Origin: Anatilimnocola aggregata
GTDB lineage: Bacteria > Planctomycetota > Planctomycetia > Pirellulales > Pirellulaceae
Assembly (NCBI RefSeq): GCF_007747655.1
Contig: NZ_CP036274.1
Span: forward strand, 6,076,001 to 6,140,000
Reading direction: 5' to 3'
Length of the DNA stretch: 64,000 nucleotides
This document shows, one piece after another, positions 27,657-36,056 of this stretch. The notes beneath the pieces are model-generated. The model saw only the letters and a list, made by a program, of their open reading frames with translations. It had not been told where the DNA came from and made no database searches. Every line of letters starts with the position of its first letter. Within the stretch, counting starts at the first letter, position 1. The position numbers were made by a program, and so were the translations under genes.

Positions 27657-28796
27657 CTAGGAGCGCTGCACGCGGTTGCCGCTGACACGCCGGACGAGGC
27701 GGCGCATTTCGAGCACGCTGAGAGTGGAAAGAACGCGGGGAACGGGGAGCCCACTCTGGACAATCACCTCGTCGATCAGGCAGACTTCATCCCCAATCGC
27801 TTGCAACACGGCTTGCTCCTGCGGGTTCAATTGCAGTTCGATGGGGTGACGAATTTGCAGCCCATCTTCGCGCACACTTGGCTGCGGCAACGGACCGAGT
27901 TCTTCGAGCACATCATCGACATCTTGCACAAGCTTGGCACCATCCCGAATCAGTTGATGGCAACCGCGGGCCATGCGATTGTCGACGCGCCCGGGCACGG
28001 CGAACACTTCTCGACCTTGTTCGCTGGCATGTTTCGAGGTAATCAGGGCGCCTGAACGCTCCGCCGCTTCCACCACAATGGTCCCCAGGCTCAAGCCGGA
28101 GATCAATCGATTCCGCTGCGGGAAGGCTCCACTCAGGGGCGGAGTGCGCGGCGGGGCTTCGCTGAGCAGCGCTCCATGCGCGGCGACGTCCTTGGCCAGA
28201 TCTCGATGCTCGGGTGGATAGACATTCGCAATACCACTACCGAGAACCGCGATGGTACGCCCCCCGGCCGCTATGGCACCGCGATGAGCGGCAGCATCAA
28301 TGCCCCTCGCTAGACCGCTGACGATAGTGTAACCCGCTCGCGCGAGACCACCGGCCAAACGCTCCGCCTGCTGCGTGCCGTAAGCCGTGGCGTGACGAGT
28401 TCCCACGATGGCAATCGCCATTTCGTCGATCGCTTGCAACTCACCCAGCATAAACAAGACACCTGGCGGATCAGGAATCTCGCTCAGGCGGGCAGGATAT
28501 TTTTCATCGCCATCAAGCAACACTTGGATTTGCTGCGCAGCGCAGTAGGCGAGCTCTTCGTCGGCATCGACATCGCGAGCAGAATCCTGAATTGCCTGGC
28601 CAAGCTTCTGGCCGATGCCGCGCACCTCGCGTAGTTCCGTCAGCGAGGCGCGGAGAACTGCTTCGGCCGTGCCAAAGCGTTCGAGCAATGCCTGCCGAGT
28701 AATGGGGCCGACGCCACTAATCAGCGCCAGGCGCAGGGCAGCCAGACGTGCGGGCTGTGGTGAAAGATGGTTCACAGGCAGGCTTCCGCGACTCAC
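27657..28796 (-). CDS. dprA: DNA-processing protein A
   Basis: A 379-residue DprA/Smf protein that binds single-stranded DNA and loads RecA during natural transformation. An N-terminal HhH-like region (about 15-70) precedes the Rossmann core with IVGTRHATAYG, SGLARGIDAAAHRGAI, GSGIANVYPPEH and FPQRNRLISGLS. A C-terminal winged-helix (about 315-375) completes the three-domain form. It suggests competence capability, but no com genes are in the window. Confidence 0.96.
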   Translation of the reverse strand: MSRGSLPVNHLSPQPARLAALRLALISGVGPITRQALLERFGTAEAVLRASLTELREVRGIGQKLGQAIQDSARDVDADEELAYCAAQQIQVLLDGDEKYPARLSEIPDPPGVLFMLGELQAIDEMAIAIVGTRHATAYGTQQAERLAGGLARAGYTIVSGLARGIDAAAHRGAIAAGGRTIAVLGSGIANVYPPEHRDLAKDVAAHGALLSEAPPRTPPLSGAFPQRNRLISGLSLGTIVVEAAERSGALITSKHASEQGREVFAVPGRVDNRMARGCHQLIRDGAKLVQDVDDVLEELGPLPQPSVREDGLQIRHPIELQLNPQEQAVLQAIGDEVCLIDEVIVQSGLPVPRVLSTLSVLEMRRLVRRVSGNRVQRS

Positions 28797-28973
28797 ACCT
28801 CGATTAACAAAACCGCGACTCGGCTATCCACGACCGAGCCCGTTTCGCCGTCTATGATGCCGCCTGTGAGACTCTGGAGCAAGAAATAAAAAACGGTCGA
28901 CCTAGATTCTCGCGCGACCTGCCTTCGCTTGAGTTCCAAATCGACCGCCACACGAATCATCACACGCGCATTG

Positions 28974-29002
28974 AAAAAAACAACCCCGCCGATCAGGCGG
29001 GG
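28974..29002 (-). terminator. Rho-independent terminator after the FixJ-type regulator
   Basis: On the minus strand CCCCGCC pairs with GGCGGGG around a 5-nt loop (28984-29002) and is followed by TTGTTTTTTT (28983 to 28974). It lies about 55 bases past the regulator stop codon. Confidence 0.93.
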
Positions 29003-29056
29003 CGATCATGAATCGACTTGACAGTGTGTGCTTTGCGGACGAGTCAGGAAAGCGAT

Positions 29057-29686
29057 TTAAGCCTTCTCTTCCGATTTGAAGAAATCCACCAGAAGTGCGA
29101 GGCGAACTAGCTCGGCCAGGGAGCCTGCCCCCATCTTTTTCATAATGTTCGAGCGGCGCAGTTCAACTGTTCGCAGGCCAATATCTAGGTCCGACGCGAT
29201 ACGCTTATTAGGCAACCCCTCAAGCATCTTGCGCATGACCGCAATCTCATCTTCGCTGAGGGTGGTCAGTTTATTTTCAACATCCGACTTCTGCTTGCGC
29301 AACGCGGCTTGAGCCTGTTCCAGGTTGAGTGCCTGTTGAATGGCCTCAATCAAATCGGCTTCGTTGCACGGCTTTTCCAGGAATGTAACCGCTCCAGCTT
29401 GCATTGCACGCACGGCGGTGGGCACATCGGCATAGGCCGTGATGATGATGACCGGCAGGTTACTTTTCGCCTCCGCCAATTTTTCCAGCAACTGCAGTCC
29501 CGACATGCCCGGCATGCGCACGTCTGAAACGACGCAACCGGTGTCGGACGGCTTCAGTGCGGTAAGAAACGATTCCGCCGACGAATAGGCCTTGGCGGTG
29601 AGTCCCCGCATCTGAACCAGGGCGAGCAAAGACTCGCGCACGGCAGAGTCGTCATCAATAATGTGAATTGTGCTTGTGTCTGCCAT
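29057..29686 (-). CDS. FixJ/NarL-type response regulator
   Basis: A 209-residue protein with a receiver domain (acidic triad 11-13, phosphoacceptor Asp55 in VVSDVRMPG, Thr and the conserved Lys in LEKPC) joined to a LuxR-type HTH (about 140-200, LPNKRIASDLDIGLRTVELR). This is the FixJ/TodT arrangement, normally paired with a PAS histidine kinase that is not in the window, so it is an orphan. The ATG at 29686 is chosen over one at 29701 because the receiver begins four residues later. Confidence 0.93.
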   Translation of the reverse strand: MADTSTIHIIDDDSAVRESLLALVQMRGLTAKAYSSAESFLTALKPSDTGCVVSDVRMPGMSGLQLLEKLAEAKSNLPVIIITAYADVPTAVRAMQAGAVTFLEKPCNEADLIEAIQQALNLEQAQAALRKQKSDVENKLTTLSEDEIAVMRKMLEGLPNKRIASDLDIGLRTVELRRSNIMKKMGAGSLAELVRLALLVDFFKSEEKA

Positions 29687-29823
29687 CGGAGTAAGGCCCA
29701 AAGCGTGCGAAACAGCTTGCGGTTAACCGTAAGGTTAGTTCAGTTATCGGACGAGATGCAAGAGAATGGGGAACTTCCTGCCGTGAATTTTCAAGGGTTT
29801 TTTGGCGCAATTGAGCCACGGCA

Positions 29824-30903
29824 TTAGCTTTGGAGTACTTCGAGCACAACTTCGGGGGAGACGCCGCTCACGAGTTCGACATGTCCCATTCTGGTCGGCA
29901 GGACGAACCGCAATTTACCGTGTTCCACCTTTTTGTCGTGCTGCATAGCCGCTAGCAGTTGCTGCGGATCGAGCCCCGCAACCGTGGTGGGCAACTCGAG
30001 CGCCTGTAATAAATTGAGTTGCCGCATGGTGAGCGATTGTTCAATTCGGTTTAAATTCTCAGCTAGCTGAGAAGCCTGAACCATGCCGATGGCGACCGCT
30101 TCGCCATGCAGAAATCGACCGTAACCACTGACGGTCTCTATTGCGTGGCAAAAGGTATGGCCGTAATTCAGTACCGCGCGCAACCCGCTTTCTTCTCGCT
30201 CATCCTGCTCGACAACCTGAGCCTTCAGTTCGCAGCAGCGGGCCACGACCCGCTCCAGCACCACTTCATCGCGGGCGAGCAATTGGGGAACCACGCTTTC
30301 GAGATATTCGAAAAATGTTGCGTCGAGAATCATGCCGTACTTTACGACCTCGGCGAGACCAGACACATACTCGCGCCGCGGCAGCGACTGCAGCACCGCC
30401 AGGTCGATCACCACACCCGTGGGTTGCCAAAACGAGCCAACCATGTTCTTTGCTGCGGGCAGGTTGATGCCAACTTTGCCGCCGACACTACTATCGACCT
30501 GAGCAAGCAGAGTTGTAGGAACCTGAAAAAAGGCGAGCCCGCGACCGAAGGTGGCGGCCACAAAGCCCGCCAAGTCGCCGACGACTCCTCCACCCACGGC
30601 AATCACCACGCTCTTGCGATCGGTGCGGCATTCCAGCAGCGAATTCCAAAGCATTTCTGCCTGAGCAGTGCACTTGGTCGCTTCACCGGCCGGAACTGCG
30701 AGCAGATTGCAGCGGTAGCCGTTCTTGGACAGCGCGGCCGCAAGAGGTTCGCCGTAGGGCGCACGCACATTGGCGTCGCAGATCAAGACGGCATGGCGTC
30801 CCGGATGGCGCGCTTGAAAGAAGCTCGCGCTCTGGGCCAGTTGTCCGCTTGCCACTTCAATATCGTAGGCCCGCGGACCGAGATTCACGCGAACCAACTT
30901 CAT
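29824..30903 (-). CDS. aroB: 3-dehydroquinate synthase
   Basis: A 359-residue NAD- and metal-dependent enzyme converting DAHP to 3-dehydroquinate in the shikimate pathway. Family blocks are KSVVIAVGGGVVGDLAGFVA, RGLAFFQVPTTLLAQVDSS, GKVGINLPAAKNMVGSFWQP, REYVSGLAEVVKYG and NYGHTFCHAIE (metal His). Its ATG overlaps the stop of the small upstream gene by 4 bases (ATGA), so the two are translationally coupled. Confidence 0.97.
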   Translation of the reverse strand: MKLVRVNLGPRAYDIEVASGQLAQSASFFQARHPGRHAVLICDANVRAPYGEPLAAALSKNGYRCNLLAVPAGEATKCTAQAEMLWNSLLECRTDRKSVVIAVGGGVVGDLAGFVAATFGRGLAFFQVPTTLLAQVDSSVGGKVGINLPAAKNMVGSFWQPTGVVIDLAVLQSLPRREYVSGLAEVVKYGMILDATFFEYLESVVPQLLARDEVVLERVVARCCELKAQVVEQDEREESGLRAVLNYGHTFCHAIETVSGYGRFLHGEAVAIGMVQASQLAENLNRIEQSLTMRQLNLLQALELPTTVAGLDPQQLLAAMQHDKKVEHGKLRFVLPTRMGHVELVSGVSPEVVLEVLQS

Positions 30904-31121
30904 TTTCGCACGCGCTGCAGGTCAGCGGCCGAAGCAGTGATCTGGCGGCAGAAGCCGGTATGGACGCGCACATACTCCAAAGCCGCACAGGCCTGCGGTT
31001 CCGCATGCAACTTCGCTTCCAATGTCGGCTTTTCGGCAGGCGAAACCGCGACATCTGCAGGCCAAACCGTATGCGTTTCGACAACGAGTGCTTCGCGGTA
31101 TGGATCGAACGTATCGGCCAC
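30900..31121 (-). CDS. Small conserved-looking hypothetical protein coupled to aroB
   Basis: A 73-residue acidic to neutral protein starting MADTFDPYREALVVETHTVW. It lacks a signal peptide or membrane segment and has cysteines at about positions 45 and 58. The only evidence for function is its 4-base overlap with aroB, which makes translational coupling very likely. I do not recognise the family. Confidence 0.7.
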   Translation of the reverse strand: MADTFDPYREALVVETHTVWPADVAVSPAEKPTLEAKLHAEPQACAALEYVRVHTGFCRQITASAADLQRVRK

Positions 31122-31580
31122 GGGGGCGAACTCCTACAGCAAACAAACCAACAGCACGATAACTAAGCCCGTCAATATAAAGTGTGCCTGTTTTCGCACA
31201 AGACGCGGAACACCTGGGTTGTGGGCCAGTTTGATGATCCGGCCTGGTCATGTGACGGCTTGCAATCGAATCGGGCCAGCATCCCGAGCAACGGCTACTG
31301 CCCAGAGAAACAGAGGCACCACAACTCAGCACTTCGCCGCGAAATCTCGGCCGCGAAATCTCGCGTTCTAATTTCAGCCTAAATGTTCAACATCGCCCCT
31401 CTTAATTGGACACCCAATCGCAGCTAAACCCGCGAATGGCGCACATCGCTGTTCAATTAACGACCCCTTAATTGAACACCCCCCCTTTTGCGGTTTGCGT
31501 GCCAAACTGCTACACGACGATCGCTGATTGCCGCAGTCGGTCAAATCAGTCCACGACCAACGCCCGCGGCATCCGGGCGA
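31122..31580. other. Intergenic region containing dihairpin repeat copy C
   Basis: These 459 bases between the thioredoxin/TPR gene stop and the aroB-linked gene start are largely filled by copy C of the dihairpin repeat and its flanking homology with copy D (about 31240-31500). No coding frame with a ribosome site is seen. Confidence 0.6.
31240..31500 (-). repeat. Dihairpin repeat, copy C (stem sequence changed, pairing kept)
   Basis: Hairpin units lie at 31385-31411 (GTTCAACATC, loop GCCCCTC, TTAATTGGAC, partly paired) and 31451-31477 (GTTCAATTAA, loop CGACCCC, TTAATTGAAC, fully paired), separated by 39 nt, followed by a C-run (CCCCCCCTTTTGCGG). About 130 bases to the left align with the same flank of copy D, including CACCACAACTCAGC and TTTCAGCCTAAA. 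The second stem differs from other copies at several positions on both arms. Confidence 0.85.
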
Positions 31581-32441
31581 TTAGCACAATGCCAGCGACA
31601 GAGAGCGGCGAAACGAGTTCGTAAGCGGCGAGTTTTCGCCCATGATCTTGAAGGTCGAGACCATTAGCTCTCGGCCCCGATCGCGCGAAGGTCCCGGTCC
31701 CGCTTCGACCACCGTCAAGCACTCGTTCAACCCTTCCTCATACTGCCCACCCGCCAGCAATGCTTCAGCCAATTGCAAACGCATAGGCAGATCGTTCGGT
31801 GCCTCCTTCACCTTCTGCTGCAGTGCCGACAAATCGCCGCCGGAAAGTCGGCTGCGGCGCAAATGGAGTTCCGCGAGCAGTTTTTCACCTTCGGGTTCGA
31901 GGTAGCCGCGCTCTTGCAACTTGGCGAGCGTCTGTTCAGCTTCAGTCAGTTTTTCTTGGGCCAGTTGCGTGCGGGCGACACCAATTGCCGCAGCAATCAA
32001 GTCCTCTTCTTTATCAAGTGCCTTTTGAAAGAGCGATTCGGCAATCGCCGGGTCCGTTCCCTCACAAGCTTCGGCCTGTTGCACGAGGAGGTCGGTCTCG
32101 GTGGGGAGGAGCGACTCCATCCATTGGCGCAATTGCGGTTCGGTGAGCAGTCCGACAAACGAATCGACGACCTGGCCGTTGCGCACGGCATAAACAGCCG
32201 GGATGCTCTCAACGCGAAAAGCCTGCGCTTGCTCCGGAGTCTGATCGACATCTGCTTTGACAAGCGCGATCTGCCCCGCGAATTCGGCTGTCATCTTTTC
32301 GAGCATCGGCCCGAGTTTGCGGCAAGGTCCGCACCAGGCAGCCCAGAAGTCGAGGACCACGGGCACGCCTTTGGAGCGCTCGATCACGTCCACTTCGAAG
32401 GTGGCGGCCGACGTTTCTGTGACCCAAGGAGAATTGCTCAT
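31581..32441 (-). CDS. Thioredoxin-domain protein with TPR-like C-terminus (CnoX/YbbN type)
   Basis: A 286-residue protein. Residues 1-110 are a thioredoxin fold with active site CGPC at 37-40 in DFWAAWCGPCRKLGP and cis-Pro in ESIPAVYAV. The C-terminal 170 residues are helical with TPR-like pairs (AIAESLFQKALDKEEDLIAA, LQLAEALLAGGQYEEGLNEC). This architecture matches E. coli YbbN/CnoX, a redox chaperone working with GroEL and DnaK. Unlike E. coli CnoX it keeps both active-site cysteines. Confidence 0.92.
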   Translation of the reverse strand: MSNSPWVTETSAATFEVDVIERSKGVPVVLDFWAAWCGPCRKLGPMLEKMTAEFAGQIALVKADVDQTPEQAQAFRVESIPAVYAVRNGQVVDSFVGLLTEPQLRQWMESLLPTETDLLVQQAEACEGTDPAIAESLFQKALDKEEDLIAAAIGVARTQLAQEKLTEAEQTLAKLQERGYLEPEGEKLLAELHLRRSRLSGGDLSALQQKVKEAPNDLPMRLQLAEALLAGGQYEEGLNECLTVVEAGPGPSRDRGRELMVSTFKIMGENSPLTNSFRRSLSLALC

Positions 32442-32490
32442 GGTGAATTACCGCGAGAGAGGAATGATGGCCATATTCTACCGCGTTAGT

Positions 32491-34464
32491 CTACATCTGT
32501 TCGACTACGCCGATGCCGAGCAGGCTCAAGCCAAGGGAAATGGTGCGCGCCGTGAGATCGCACAGCAGCAAACGACTATTCTTTAGTTCCGTTGTTTCGG
32601 CCTTCAGCACCGGGCAGTTCTCGAAGAAGGTCGAGTAGCTCTTGGCCAGGTCAAACAGGTAAGTCGTGAGATAGTGCGGACGGAATTCGGCTTCAACAGT
32701 CGCCAGCGCTTCAGCCAAGCGGAGGAGTTGAATGCCCAGGGCGCGCTCTGCTGGATGCGAGAGGACGATCTTGCCACCAGCGGCGAGAACTGCGGCCGGC
32801 GTCGTTTCTGCCTTGCGAAAAATGCTGCGGACGCGGGCGTAGGAATACTGCATGTACGTCGCTGTATTGCCATTCATCGCCAGCATCTTCTCGTAGCTGA
32901 ACGTGTAATCGCTTTCGCGGTTTTGCGAGAGATCTGCATACTTGAGCGCGCCAATGCCGACGGTTTCGGCAATGTTCTGCCGTTGTTCGGCCGAGAACTG
33001 CGGCCCAGTTGGGTTGGCGTCGTCGATCGACTTCACCACTTCGTTGGCCTTGGAAACCGCTTCGTCCAGCAGTCCTTCGAGCCCTACGGTGTCGCCGCTG
33101 CGGGTCTTGTAGGGACGGCCATCTTCGCCGAGGACGGTGCCGAACTTGACGTGGGCCAGTTGAATGTTTTCGCAGCCCCAGAGCTTGGCCGCAGCGAACA
33201 GCTTTTCGAAGTGGTCGCTTTGACGATGGTCGACGACATACAGAATCGCGTCAGGCTGCCACGTTTCGCGGCGATATTGAATCGTGGCGAGGTCCGTCGT
33301 GGAATAAAGAAACGCGCCGTCCTTCTTGCGAATGATCATCGGGGCTTCGAAACCCGGTAGAAAGACGCACATGGCTCCCTGACTATCCTTCGCCAGGCCG
33401 CGCGCGACAAAGTCTTCGACTACCGGCGCGAGGCGGTCATGATAGAAGCTTTCGCCCAGTTCGTGATCGAAAGTGACATTCAGCCGCTTGTAGACGCGCT
33501 GAATCTCGTCGCGGCAATGCGGCAGGAAGTCGTGCCAGAGCTTGAGGTTCTCGGCATCGCCGGCATGCAGCTTGGCGGTTTCGGCCAACACGCGTTGATC
33601 GATATCGCTATGGGCAGCTGCTGTTTTGGCTAGTTGGGGATCGCCCTCGACGGCCGCGATCTTCGTTTGCAGCGAGTCGATTTCTTCTTGCAGCGACTTG
33701 GCCTGGTTTTGGGCCTGAGCCAGCTGTTGAGCAGCTTTCTTTGCCGCCGCTTTGTCGGCCGCGGCGGGCTGCGATTGAAGCGTTTTAATCTCCGCTTGTC
33801 GCTGCGTCAGCTTTTGCTGAACGGTCGGTAGCGCGGCCAGACTCTCGCGATATTCCACCAGTTTGCTGACGAGGCGATACAGCCGGCTGAGTTCAGGGAC
33901 GGGGCGAGCAGTAAACGCAGCGGCATCCGCAAAGTGCTTCCAGCCGTAGATAATCATCCCGAACTGGGTGCCCCAGTCGCCGAGGTGATTATCGCTGATG
34001 GTCTTGTGCCCGAGGAACTGGAGCGTGCGATAGAGGGCGTCGCCGATGACGGTCGAACGAATGTGGCCGACGTGCATCGGCTTGGCAACGTTCGGCGAGG
34101 AGTAGTCAATGACGAAGGTCCGCGGCTTTGTCGTTTTCTCAATGCCCAAGCGGTCGTCGGTGGTGGCTGCCTGGAGTTGAGCAGCCAGCCAGTCGTCGCG
34201 CAACTTCAGGTTAATGAAGCCGGGGCCGGCCACATCGAAAGGCAGACAGAGGTCGTCCAACTGCGTTTCGCCGGCGATCTCGGTGGCCACATCGCGGGGT
34301 GATTTGCCGAGCGTCTTTCCCAGAGACATCGCAAAGTTGGCCTGATAGTCGCCGAACTTCGCGTCTTGCGCAACGCGAATCATTTCCAGCAGGGATGCAG
34401 GATCGGTAACGCGAGATTTCAAGGCAGGAGCAAAGCGACTTTTCAGGAGGGCAAGAATGTTCAT
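32491..34464 (-). CDS. argS: Arginyl-tRNA synthetase with internal coiled-coil insertion
   Basis: A 657-residue class I synthetase. The HIGH-equivalent HVGH is at 131-134 in SPNVAKPMHVGHIRS, and the C-terminal DALRB domain ends near IGVVEQM. An insertion of roughly 90 residues at about 205-295 is rich in Ala, Lys and Gln with heptad spacing (AAAKKAAQQLAQAQNQAKSL) and is absent from the usual 550-600 residue ArgS. The ATG at 34464 gives the standard ArgS N-terminus; the longer frame to 34659 adds no family sequence. Confidence 0.95.
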   Translation of the reverse strand: MNILALLKSRFAPALKSRVTDPASLLEMIRVAQDAKFGDYQANFAMSLGKTLGKSPRDVATEIAGETQLDDLCLPFDVAGPGFINLKLRDDWLAAQLQAATTDDRLGIEKTTKPRTFVIDYSSPNVAKPMHVGHIRSTVIGDALYRTLQFLGHKTISDNHLGDWGTQFGMIIYGWKHFADAAAFTARPVPELSRLYRLVSKLVEYRESLAALPTVQQKLTQRQAEIKTLQSQPAAADKAAAKKAAQQLAQAQNQAKSLQEEIDSLQTKIAAVEGDPQLAKTAAAHSDIDQRVLAETAKLHAGDAENLKLWHDFLPHCRDEIQRVYKRLNVTFDHELGESFYHDRLAPVVEDFVARGLAKDSQGAMCVFLPGFEAPMIIRKKDGAFLYSTTDLATIQYRRETWQPDAILYVVDHRQSDHFEKLFAAAKLWGCENIQLAHVKFGTVLGEDGRPYKTRSGDTVGLEGLLDEAVSKANEVVKSIDDANPTGPQFSAEQRQNIAETVGIGALKYADLSQNRESDYTFSYEKMLAMNGNTATYMQYSYARVRSIFRKAETTPAAVLAAGGKIVLSHPAERALGIQLLRLAEALATVEAEFRPHYLTTYLFDLAKSYSTFFENCPVLKAETTELKNSRLLLCDLTARTISLGLSLLGIGVVEQM

Positions 34465-34620
34465 CGGCCGAAGGTTGAGTACGAGGAACGCGGTCAACGA
34501 GAGAGAGAAGTGAAAAACGGAAGGTTCAAGTGTGACGTCCCCGGGCCTGACGGGCAATGTCCGGTGCGAAAAGGGAAATTTGCGAGGGGTCGGGAACTCA
34601 CAAAGCCAAGAAACGATGCC

Positions 34621-34653
34621 GGGGTGTGCAGCCTGCAGTGTCATGCACACCCC
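34621..34653. terminator. Hairpin between the CAP-domain gene and argS
   Basis: GGGGTGTGCA (34621-34630) pairs perfectly with TGCACACCCC (34644-34653) across a 13-nt loop. It lies 76 bases past the CAP gene stop. The downstream T-richness on the minus strand is weak, so it may be a terminator or an RNA-processing hairpin. Confidence 0.5.
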
Positions 34654-34728
34654 GTACATCAGTTGTCAGGCAAACAATGGGCAGGTTCGCTAGCAGGAAG
34701 CCTGAATTGCTTGGTTGTGAGCGAGGCC

Positions 34729-35514
34729 TTAGGCTCCGGTCTTGTCGTCAATCATGGGCGCGACCTTGGTCTGGGTCTTCTCGGCCGTTTCCGACTCGTC
34801 GGCATCGGCGGAAACTGCCTTCTCGGCCGCAGCTTTTTCTGCGTCCTTCTTCAGCACGGTGGCGTAATCGGCTTCGTCTTCGGCCGTGGCCGCGCCGTAC
34901 ACGCTGACCCAATAGGTTTGGCCGTTAGCAGAGCGGGCGTAACCAAAACCGGCATCGGTGGTGCCGCTCACAATGGCCGAGTAGTGGCCGCCACTGTTTT
35001 GCCAGCCAACAAAGGCCTGGTCGATGGTGGCATAGTTCCAGCCGATGTTCTCGCGAACGCCGCCCCGGAAGCCGAACCGGCGTGCACGTCCCACGTAGCC
35101 GCCGTTGGTGTCGTGGCTGAAGCTGCCCGTCGACGCCATGTACTCGGCGTGATTCTGGGCCGCCCGGCAGAGAGCCGGATTCAGGCGATGGCCGCGGAGG
35201 CCAACTCGGCCCCGAATACCGTTGCTGCGCTGCAGCATGGTGACCATCGTCGGATGTTGATGCAAGACAACGGGCTGCTTGGCCTGTTTCTTCGCTTCCG
35301 CCAGATTTGCTTCTTTGGTTCCTGCTGCGGTCGTTGGTGTGCTGGTTGTCGCAGAGACCGTCTTTGCCTTCGTTTGGCTTTGGGTGTCCTTACCACTCGC
35401 CCCGACGCCTTCTTGCGTCGCCTTGGCGTTGTCGGTTTTGTTTTGCGGGGCAGCTTGCTGTGCAGCTGCAACACCCGTGGTGACCAAAACCAATGCCCAT
35501 GCCAATCGCTTCAT
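34729..35514 (-). CDS. Secreted CAP-domain (SCP-like) protein
   Basis: A 261-residue exported protein with a signal peptide (MKRLAWALVLVTTGVAAAQQ). Residues about 22-100 are low-complexity Lys/Ala/Thr linker. The CAP domain follows, shown by LNPALCRAAQNHAEYMASTG, FSHDTNGG, RENIGWNYATIDQAFVGWQN, SGGHYSAIV and YWVSVYG. The family includes extracellular proteases and sterol binders; bacterial roles are mostly unknown. A 60-residue charged tail (EKAAAEKAVSADADESETAE) ends the protein. The ATG at 35514 is chosen for the signal peptide. Confidence 0.88.
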   Translation of the reverse strand: MKRLAWALVLVTTGVAAAQQAAPQNKTDNAKATQEGVGASGKDTQSQTKAKTVSATTSTPTTAAGTKEANLAEAKKQAKQPVVLHQHPTMVTMLQRSNGIRGRVGLRGHRLNPALCRAAQNHAEYMASTGSFSHDTNGGYVGRARRFGFRGGVRENIGWNYATIDQAFVGWQNSGGHYSAIVSGTTDAGFGYARSANGQTYWVSVYGAATAEDEADYATVLKKDAEKAAAEKAVSADADESETAEKTQTKVAPMIDDKTGA

Positions 35515-36056
35515 TCCAAACCTCCGTGAGAAACAGTAACAATTGCGTAGAACGCATAAGTTGCGATCTATGCACAGGTCACACGACTTGTGCGGGCCCA
35601 TTAAGCGTGACGAGTCAAGCGCTCGCAACTGGGGGTAGGCTATAATTCAGGGCGACGACCCCACCAAAGAAGTATTTTTTGGTCAAACTTTTACATTCAA
35701 GTGACAAAAATAGGCGAAATGGACAGTTTGGTTAAAGTGCTGGAGCGTGTATGATTGCCCGATTTTAATTTGCTCCGCGGCACTTTTGTGCCAACTCGTC
35801 AGGACTCCATCGCTATTTGCCCCGCGACTCCGCAAGGGATTCGTGAATATTTTCACAGCTGTGGCAGTCGACAGCCAGGCATCCACGCCAGGCTGCGGCG
35901 CAAGAATCTCGGTAACCGTTCAAACTCGTGCGCTGGCATACTGCTGGCCCCCAAGAATCCTCCGCCGCAGCGCTACCAAAAATCTGACCAAATTCTCGGC
36001 TGTTGACGCTGGTATTTGTGGCTACAATGGGGGGGCGCGATATTCAGGAGTCTCCC
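35515..36056. promoter_or_regulatory. Divergent intergenic region, CAP protein and kinase-SUMF1
   Basis: About 540 bases between divergent genes. A TATAAT lies at 35641-35646 on the plus strand without a clear -35 box. Several short open frames are present but none has a ribosome site or recognisable product. I see no operator or structured RNA. Confidence 0.35.

Noticed and set aside
28860-28960. Possible tRNA in the dprA-regulator gap
   Set aside because: No acceptor stem, T-loop GTTCGAATC or anticodon stem could be aligned.
30106-31371. 421-residue plus-strand open frame
   Set aside because: It is antisense to aroB, which has a clear family match, and its translation shows no motif; long antisense frames are expected in GC-rich coding DNA.
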